Shown here in pieces: positions 34,005-40,456 of a stretch of 40,456 nt of DNA. The DNA is from Candidatus Multivorans thiocomprendens (GTDB lineage: Bacteria; Acidobacteriota; Thermoanaerobaculia; Multivoradales; Multivoraceae): assembly GCA_027493375.1 (NCBI GenBank), contig JAPVWO010000066.1, positions 1 to 40,456 on the forward strand, given 5' to 3'. Both the position numbers and the translations under genes were made by a program. Positions within the stretch are counted from its first letter, which is position 1; each line of letters starts with the position of its first letter. The notes under the pieces are model-generated. The model saw only the letters and a list, made by a program, of their open reading frames with translations, was not told the DNA's origin and did not search any database.

Positions 34005-35345
34005 ATGACCAGCAACCGCGCTCGAGCGACGTATGCTGCCCTTGCGGCGACAATGCTCCTCGCATTCGTCGACGGAGCCGCCGCCCAGGAGCTGCGCGGG
34101 CGCCTCGTCGGCACGGTGACCGACGCCACTGGTGCCTTACTTCGAGGCGTCACCGTGACCGCCTCGAGTGCGGCTCTGATCCGCCAGCGGGAGGTAGTGA
34201 CCGGAACCCAGGGCGGCTACGCGTTTCCCGCCCTGCCGACGGGCGACTACACGCTCATCTTCTCGCGTCCTGACTTCCAAACCACCGTCCGCGACAACCT
34301 CCGCGTCCTGCTCAACACGACGCTGACCGTGGACGCCACGCTGGAGGTGGGCGCCGTCGATGAGACGATCACGGTCAGCGCCGCGGCCCCGCTCGTTGAC
34401 GTCAGAACGACCACCACCGCGGTCAACTTCACCGAGGAACTCCTCGAGGACGTTCCGAACGCGCGCGACATCTGGGCCGCCATGGCGCAGGCGCCCGGTT
34501 TCCGGATGGAGGCCTACGACGTCGGCGGATCGCACACGGGCACCCAGACGGGGTACCAGGCCTTCGGCTTTGGCGACCAGCACCGCACTCTGCTCGAAGG
34601 CATCAACGTCACCGAAGGGACGTCCGCGAACGCCGGCTACTTCGACTACGGGAGCCTGGAGGACTTCCAGCTCGGCGGCGCCGGGAACATGGGGGAGACG
34701 CGCGGCCTGGGGGCCTTCCTGAACCTGACCACGAAGTCGGGCGGCGACCGCATCGCCGGAGACGTCTACGTCGACTTCCTGAACGACGGCGCCGTTGCGG
34801 ACAACGTCCCCGGCGCGCTCCGTGAAGGCGGCGGGACACTGGGCCGATACCGGGCGCCGCCGGGAGGCCTGCGGGCAGGCAACCCGCTCACGCTCCAGGG
34901 CGACGGGAACATGGGGATCGGCGGACCGCTCCGCCGCAGCCGGACCTGGTTCTACGCCGGCTACCGCCTGAATCACCAGGAAGAGCTGACCATCGGGCAT
35001 CCGAACCCTTCCACGACGCAGCTCGAGAACTGGACCGCCAAGGTGACCCACCAGTTCAACGACGGGAGCCAGCTCGTCGGCTTCTTCAACCACCGCACGA
35101 AGCTGCAGCCGGAGCGCGGGCTCGGCGGCGGCCCGATTCGCCTTCCACGACCTGAACGGGAACCGCCTGCTGGATGCTGGGCCGAGCGGCGGTCTCGCGG
35201 ACTCGCCGGAGCTCGGACGGCGGATCGGGACGTTCGGCGGGGCCGGAACGGTCACTTCCGGACGATCTCCGGGCCCCGCTACAACGAGATCATCGCGATG
35301 CTGAATCCGCGGGTCTTCCGGGCCGGCCTTCGCCTGGAGTTCTAG
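34005..35345 (+). pseudogene. TonB-dependent receptor with N-terminal regulatory-like domain, internal deletion
   Basis: Outer-membrane receptor of the CarboxypepD_reg-TonB type. It has a signal peptide (ending GAAAQELRG), a carboxypeptidase-regulatory-like beta sandwich (LVGTVTDATGALLRGVTVTA), a plug domain (about residues 105-240) and the first barrel strands up to GFFNHRTKLQP. It then jumps, through about 50 residues of arginine-rich nonsense, to a genuine C-terminus (SGPRYNEIIAMLNPRVFRAG, ending LRLEF). In the middle, a neighbouring frame reads FHDLNGNRLLDAG, normal receptor sequence. Full receptors of this type have about 1000 residues or more, so over half of the barrel is missing. A working pore is not expected. 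Confidence 0.72.
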
Positions 35346-35460
35346 CGGCAAACGGCTACGGCACGCACGGTCGCGGCCGCGTAGCTGAACCAGAACGACT
35401 TCCGGCGGCGACCCGCGCCTGGGACAGTCGTTTCGGTGCCTGTTGCCGGATGCGGCGGCG

Positions 35461-37803
35461 CTACTCGATGTAACCAAGCGCCTGGAGCCCGCGGCGCGTG
35501 TCCTCGTCCAACTCGACTTCCGGCGCCGGTAACCCGCCGCGTCGCGAGAGTCCCAACTGCTCCCGCAGCAGCCGGGTCAGGCGGCCGGCCAGGATCGGCC
35601 GCTCGGCCGCCAGGTCGCGCCGCTCTTCGGGGTCGTCCACCCAGTCGAACAGTTGCCGGGCCGGAGCTTGACCAGGGAGGCGCGACTCGATCAGCTTGTG
35701 GCGGCCGCGAACGAGGGAAGCCGCAGAACGCCGGAACCTGTCCGTCGTCGAAAGCAGCAGCCGGTCGGCGCGCACTTGCCGGGCAGAGAACTCGGGACTC
35801 TCCGTGCTGCCGCGGAGAAGCGGCGCCAGGCTGTCTCCCTCGAGTCCCGGTCCCGGCTCGCCGCCCGCGATCTCGATGAGCGTCGGCAGGAGGTCCGCCT
35901 GCTGAACCGGAAACGGCACGCGGCGAGCTTCGGTCTGCCCTGGCCGGTGGATCAGGAACGGGATGTCGAGCACTTCGCTGTGAAGGTCCCAGCCGTGGCC
36001 AAACACACCGCGCTCCTCGAAGGCTTCCCCGTGGTCGGCAACGACGGCAATGAGGGGGTAGCGGCCCCGCCGCCGCAGTTCGTGCCGAAGCTCACCGAAG
36101 ACGTGATCGTTCCAAGCGATCTCCGCGTCGTAGAGCAGGAACAGCTTCTCCACCACATCCGCCGTCGAGGTTGCCTCCTTGTTGCTCAACGCTCTCATGT
36201 GCGCCACCGTGCCGAGTGCTGGATCGTTGACAGAGCCCGCGAATCGGCTGCGGAACGGCTCCGCCGGCGCGAAGGAAGCGTGGGGTTCCACGCTCAGGAT
36301 CATCAGGAAGAACGGTTGCTCGGGCGACCGGGCCGCCACTTCGTCCAACCAGGTGAGTGCGCGCTCGACCAGGTCGTTGGCATCGACCGCGGCGTACTCG
36401 AAACGGTCGAACCCCTGAGCAAACCCGGTATCGGCAGTCACGTTCGCGTTCGCGGAGAAGCCCGCCGTGGCGTATCCGAGTTCCCGCAACCGCTCCGGCA
36501 GGGTGGCAAAGGACTCCTCCAGGCCGTGGTCCAGCTCCCGGATGCCATGGCGCTCGGGCCCCACACCGGTCAGCAGGGCGGCGACGGTCGGCCGGGTCCA
36601 AGAAGACTGCGCGACCGCCCGTTCGAACACGGTGGAGCGTTCCGCCAGGGCATCGAAGTTCGGCGATACGGGGCGATCGTGACCGTACAGGCCGAGCCGG
36701 TCGACTCGCAGCGTGTCCACGATCCAGAGCAGGACGGACTCGGGCTGTCGTTCCCCCACGCCCGGAGACGCCTCCGAGGCCACCGGCGCTTCGAGTGGCG
36801 ATCGCTCGGCGTTTCGAGCCCGCAGCCCCAACGTGCGCGCGTCCGCGGTCAGCCGGGGCCTGCGCAGAACGACGCCGGCCTCCTCTCCACCCGAAGCAGC
36901 CGCTCCGCCCGCAGCCCGCAGCGTCAGCCGAGCCGGTCGAACGGACGCGAGCCAATCGTCGTCGACCGCGTTCGCCGTCTCTTCGCCGACCGGCGGCAGG
37001 GGGAGGCGCAGAGCCGGAGTGGAGTCCGGAGTGATGGACCCGGCCACCGGTGCCGCGCCCTCGACCTCCCACAGCACGTCGAGGCCACCGACGCCCCGGG
37101 GAGCGAGGCCATCCCACTGCAATTCGAGGTTCTGCTCCGGCTCCAGGAAGAAGGAAGCCTCACTGGCAACCGGAATCCAGAGTGTGTCGCCCTCGCCGCG
37201 CGCCTCGGCGGCCATCAGGCCGTCCCCCAGCGTAATCCAGTCGCAGGCAAACGACAGCTTTCTCGAGTGCCTGGGCGCCTGGCCGGCGTCTCCGGTCCCC
37301 TCAGGCCGACCGAAGTACGCCGGGACCAAGGCAAGCCGGTGACTGCCTGGAGTCGCCCGTTCCGCCGGCACGACGAATCCCGCTTCCGCGAAGCCGGCAT
37401 CGAGCTCCAGCGATGCAACCTCCACGTCGTCCCAGAAGACCCCCACGATCTGCGCCGGCGATCCCGGATAACGGTACCCGCGGCACCTCATACGGACCTC
37501 CAGATCGCGGGCCCAGGCCAGAAACACCCCGACCTCCGAACGCGGGCCGACCGCCCACACGAACGTGGTCCCCCGGGGATCGGTTTCGTTCCAGGACCAG
37601 CCGCCGACCAGGGCAGCCGCCGCTGAGGGAGTTCCAAGGTCAACCAGCGGCCGCTCCCGTCTGACCTCGGCGTAGCGGAACTCGTCGACCAGGTCGACCA
37701 CCTCGACTGGCATGGCATCCGGACCGCAGCTGGATAGCCAAAGTCCAGCGACTGGCGCCAGCGCGGCCCATGCCGGCAGTTTCCTTCGGGATCTCCTGCT
37801 CAA
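35461..37803 (-). CDS. Sulfatase/alkaline-phosphatase-superfamily lipoprotein
   Basis: 780 residues. It starts with a lipoprotein signal (LAPVAGLWLSSCGPD, cysteine C26), followed by a beta-rich N-terminal domain (about 30-345) of unknown role. The catalytic domain begins at LLWIVDTLRVDRLGLYGHD (metal ligand D363) and includes AVVADHGEAFEERGVFGHGW (D590, H591 as metal ligands). In place of the formylglycine motif CxPSR there is SSWTRPT, so the nucleophile is probably a Thr or Ser. Such proteins are usually annotated as sulfatases but may be phosphohydrolases or phosphotransferases. It is convergent with the broken TonB receptor and has no operon partners. Confidence 0.82.
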   Translation of the reverse strand: MSRRSRRKLPAWAALAPVAGLWLSSCGPDAMPVEVVDLVDEFRYAEVRRERPLVDLGTPSAAAALVGGWSWNETDPRGTTFVWAVGPRSEVGVFLAWARDLEVRMRCRGYRYPGSPAQIVGVFWDDVEVASLELDAGFAEAGFVVPAERATPGSHRLALVPAYFGRPEGTGDAGQAPRHSRKLSFACDWITLGDGLMAAEARGEGDTLWIPVASEASFFLEPEQNLELQWDGLAPRGVGGLDVLWEVEGAAPVAGSITPDSTPALRLPLPPVGEETANAVDDDWLASVRPARLTLRAAGGAAASGGEEAGVVLRRPRLTADARTLGLRARNAERSPLEAPVASEASPGVGERQPESVLLWIVDTLRVDRLGLYGHDRPVSPNFDALAERSTVFERAVAQSSWTRPTVAALLTGVGPERHGIRELDHGLEESFATLPERLRELGYATAGFSANANVTADTGFAQGFDRFEYAAVDANDLVERALTWLDEVAARSPEQPFFLMILSVEPHASFAPAEPFRSRFAGSVNDPALGTVAHMRALSNKEATSTADVVEKLFLLYDAEIAWNDHVFGELRHELRRRGRYPLIAVVADHGEAFEERGVFGHGWDLHSEVLDIPFLIHRPGQTEARRVPFPVQQADLLPTLIEIAGGEPGPGLEGDSLAPLLRGSTESPEFSARQVRADRLLLSTTDRFRRSAASLVRGRHKLIESRLPGQAPARQLFDWVDDPEERRDLAAERPILAGRLTRLLREQLGLSRRGGLPAPEVELDEDTRRGLQALGYIE

Positions 37804-37954
37804 GCCACGAATTCTGACGCGGCGTCCCGAACCTGTCCAGCCGGTTCGCGCGCACGGTCGTTCCAGTTGGGTAGTCTGCGGGCGCGGTAGTCTCCCAGAT
37901 CAAGGGCGCGCGAAGTGACTGGAGGAACCCCCCGGAAAGGGCTGCCGGCCGGCC

Positions 37955-40115
37955 TTGCGTCGAACGCGGCGGTCCGAAAAGGCGTTCACCGTGCTGACGG
38001 TCGGATTCGTCTCCGGCATCAGCCTGATCATCGGCGAGGTGGCCCTTGTCAGTCTGGCCTTCTCGGGCCAGCTCGCTCCCTACCTGTCCCAGGGCATCGG
38101 GCTGATCCTGTTCGGCACCGCCGCCGCCTGCGTGGTGACCGGGCTCAGAAGCGGCTTCGCGGGCGCCGCCACCGGGCCCACGATGGCGACGACGATCGCC
38201 CTCGGGGTGATCGGCGGTTCGCTCACCGCCACCGGCGACGAGCTGCTTCCAACCATGGTCGCGATCATCGTTCTGGGTTCGGTCGCGACGGCGGCCTGCG
38301 CTCTCCTCATCGAGCGCTTCCGCCTCGCCAACCTGGCCCGCTTCTTCCCCTACCCCGTTTCGTCCGGCTTCGTCGCAGGCACGGGCGGACTCGCCTGCGT
38401 CGTGGCTCCGGCACTCATGGGCGTGCGACTCGAGGCCGAAGCGCTCGCATCGCTGTTCGATCCGCTCGTCGTCACGAACTGGGGCGTCGGCGTCGCCTAC
38501 GGCCTCGGCCTGTACTTCGCCAGCCGACGCTGGCCCAGCCCCCTGCTGATGCCGGGGAGCTTCATCGCCGGCACGGGCCTCCTGCATTTCGGCATGGCGC
38601 GTTTCGGTGTCTCGACCCAGGAGGCGCAGGACAGGGGCCTCCTGTTCGCGGGCATCTCGGGATCGGACCTGTGGCCGCCCATGACACTCGACGATGCGGC
38701 GCGCATCGACTGGAGTGCGGTCGGCCCTCAGGTTCCGAACATCCTCGTACTCATCCTGGTGACCCTGCTCTGCACCGCCCTGTACATCGGCGGCATCGAG
38801 CTGGCGTCCGGTCGCGAGCTGGACTGGAACCGGGAGTTCGGCGCCGTGGGACTCGGAAGCCTGGCGGCCGGTCTCGGCGGCGCGCCGCCCGGCACGTACG
38901 TCGTTCCGACCTCTCTCCGCAACCTGATGCTCGGCGCCGGCCTCAAGACGACCAGCATTGCGGTGGCGGTCGTGACCGCCTCGCCGCTGATCTTCGGCGA
39001 CGTCCTGCTCACGTTCGTGCCCGTGCCGCTGATGGGCGGGGTCCTGCTGTTCACGGGCGTGGCATTGCTCGACCAGTGACTGCTGAAGGTCCGCAAGCGC
39101 CTGCCGCCGAGCGACTACGCGATCATCCTGGTGATCTTCGTGACCATCCTGGCCCTGGGATTCCTCGAAGGCGTCGCCATCGGCATGCTGATCACGATCC
39201 TCTTCTTCGTCGTGCGCCTCAGTCGGGTCGACGTCGTCGACGCCAGCTTCTCCCTGCGGGACGAGCGGAGCCACCGTGTCCGCCCGATACCGGACCGGGC
39301 CATCCTGCGGGCCGAGGGATCGCGGGCGCGGGGCTACAGGCTTCGGGGCTACATCTTCTTCGGCGCCGGCTACCCGCTGGCGGACCGGCTCCAGCGGTCG
39401 CTCGGCGAAGAGCCCAGACCGGCATGCATCATGCTCGACTTCAAGGCCGTATCCGGCCTCGACTTTTCGACCGTCAGCGCCATGTGCCGCTTCATCCTGG
39501 CCGCCCGCCGCGCCGGCACCCGGGTGGTCATGAGCAGAGCGCCCGCCACACTCGAGAAGGAGCTGCAGCGGAACCTGCCGCCGCCGGTGTTCGGCAGCGT
39601 CGTGTTCGCTCCCGATGACGATCAGGCCCTGGAACACTGCGAGGACGTGCTGATCTCCTCCTACCAGCCGCCCGACGACGCGGAAGGCGGAGAGCCTTCC
39701 CTGCTGGAGACCGTGGGCGCCGACATGGAGCGTCATCTCGACCGGCAGGTCACTCTTCGAGGAGCTGGTCGGCGATCTCCGGGACTGGCTGGACACCCGG
39801 GAGCACGCCGAGGGCGACGCCCTCCTCGCCGTCGGCGAGTCGAGCGACACGCTTCAGTTGATCACCGCCGGACGAGCCTCCGTGTTCGACGCCGGCGGCG
39901 CGCGCAGCCGCCAACTGGGGCCGGGCGACGCGGCCGAGCCCCGGGCGCCCGTCACCGCCCCGACAGCCACAGCCTCGGTCGTCGCGGACGAGCCCTGCAC
40001 GACGGCGACGCTGACCGCTTCCGCCCTGCCGCTGCTCGAAGAGAGCGACCCGAAGCTCACGGCGAGACTGTACCGTTACCTTCTGAGTGCCGGAGCGCCA
40101 ACGACGGCTGCCTGA
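37955..40115 (+). pseudogene. SulP-family anion transporter with STAS and cNMP-binding domains, broken
   Basis: Sulfate/anion permease of SulP type. The first part (to 39076) has about ten hydrophobic segments, including LARFFPYPVSSGFVAGTGGL. An in-frame TGA at 39077-39079 interrupts it exactly where Trp is expected (LLDQ, stop, LLKVRKRLPPSDYAI). The frame then continues through the last helices and a STAS domain (IMLDFKAVSGLDFSTVSAMC). Near 39748 it shifts frame by one base; the new frame carries a CRP-like cyclic-nucleotide-binding domain (SLFEELVGDLRDWL, LQLITAGRASVFDAGGARSR) to 40115. Start is uncertain (TTG 37955 or later). One stop and one frameshift make it a pseudogene unless the assembly is wrong. 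Confidence 0.8.
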
Positions 40116-40155
40116 AGCACCGCCCGCCACCGGAAGATCCGTTAGTGCCCCGTGC

Positions 40156-40365
40156 CTACCTCTGCCGCGCGATCCCATCCGGGTCGCGACCGAGTTCCTC
40201 GGCGATCTCCTCGAACGCCTCCAGCGCAGATCGCAGGTCCTCCGCGATCTGGGCCGCAATCACCTCCGGCTCCGGCAGGTTCTCGCTGTCCTCCAGTGAA
40301 CGGTCCCTCAGCCAGGAAAGGTCCAGATTGAGCTTGTCCCGCTCGACCAGCTCCTCGTAGAGCTG
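40156..40365 (-). pseudogene. 3' remnant of hsdM (type I restriction N6-adenine methylase)
   Basis: The minus strand encodes LYEELVERDKLNLDLSWLRD, then LEDSENLPEPEVIAAQIAED and LRSALEAFEEIAEELG, the C-terminal helical region of HsdM. The methyltransferase domain is absent. Upstream of residue Q (40365) the sequence turns into two direct repeats that have no hsdM match. The gene was therefore cut, most likely by insertion of a mobile element that continues past the right edge. Confidence 0.7.
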
Positions 40366-40422
40366 TCCAACGAGAAGTGATCGTGAGCGGGGGTGTGCAA
40401 TCCAACGAGAAGTGATCGTGAG
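40366..40422. repeat. Pair of 22-bp direct repeats at a gene breakpoint
   Basis: TCCAACGAGAAGTGATCGTG plus AG occurs at 40366-40387 and again at 40401-40422, a period of 35. It begins exactly where the hsdM homology ends, and the sequence before the first copy is TG. Several transposon families, IS21 among them, have multiple direct repeats inside their ends and TG..CA tips. No transposase is in view, so the link to an IS is an inference. Confidence 0.55.
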
Positions 40423-40456
40423 ATGCGGCGATCGGGGATCATCGGAGGATGATCTT

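Noticed and set aside
37640..39850. 736-residue minus-strand ORF opposite the SulP gene and the sulfatase start
   Set aside because: It covers the start of one real gene and most of another, its composition is Arg/Asp/His/Gln-rich without hydrophobic cores, and the plus-strand frame shows true SulP and STAS sequence. It is a shadow caused by high GC.
40366..40422. CRISPR array
   Set aside because: Only two units, with a 13-base spacer between 22-bp repeats, far too short for CRISPR spacers, and no cas genes in the window.

Overview
The window is GC-rich DNA from a Gram-negative bacterium: it encodes outer-membrane porins, lipoproteins with lipoboxes and a TonB-dependent receptor with an N-terminal carboxypeptidase-regulatory-like domain. 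That receptor type, together with prolyl-oligopeptidase, ceramidase-like and sulfatase-like secreted hydrolases and GC-rich codon use, fits Acidobacteriota or a neighbouring phylum. This placement is an inference and was not tested by phylogeny. The left edge holds the first codons of tuf and the tRNA-Thr(GGU) gene just upstream of it, a common arrangement.

Layout. (1) 0.5-4.7 kb: half of a Pho regulon, with phoB-phoR-phoU on the minus strand and a divergent phosphate-selective porin. The gap between them carries two back-to-back Pho-box-like sites. (2) 4.8-7.3 kb: a secreted S9 peptidase and a membrane-anchored coiled-coil protein. (3) 7.6-16.2 kb: a defence-type island with McrB-McrC, an exported unknown, a HicA-HicB pair, a small unknown gene plus lipoprotein, and a 1084-residue GHKL (sacsin-like) ATPase fused to a PD-(D/E)XK-type nuclease. 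(4) 16.3-22.3 kb: a ceramidase-like protein, an acyl-CoA dehydrogenase, and two cytochromes P450 and one SRPBCC protein, each of the last three interrupted by one apparent frameshift. (5) 22.5-23.6 kb: a VapBC-type pair, a pstB fragment and an orphan HicB-like protein. (6) 23.6-28.0 kb: the other half of the Pho regulon, pstS-pstC-pstA-pstB1-pstB2, behind a Pho box. (7) 28.1-33.5 kb: an envelope ABC system (LolA-like protein, two FtsX-type permeases, LolD/MacB-type ATPase, outer-membrane barrel). (8) 33.6-40.5 kb: a repeat-containing coiled-coil protein, a collapsed TonB receptor, a sulfatase-superfamily lipoprotein, a broken SulP-STAS-cNMP transporter, and a 3' remnant of hsdM abutting short direct repeats at the window edge.

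How it fits together. PhoR/PhoB would sense phosphate limitation and activate phoBRU, the porin and pstSCAB1B2 through the four Pho-box-like sites, so phosphate crosses the outer membrane by the porin and the inner membrane by Pst. About 19 kb of accessory DNA (peptidase, restriction, toxin-antitoxin, P450) separates the two halves of this regulon.

The strongest new signals are two. First, a roughly 100-bp dispersed element occurs three times (421-524, 28041-28141, 32609-32712); its core is conserved while its hairpin arms differ in sequence but still pair. Second, the two tandem PstB ATPases carry complementary defects, as in obligate heterodimeric ABC transporters. The window is also rich in broken genes (at least five), so the region is either decaying or carries residual assembly indels.
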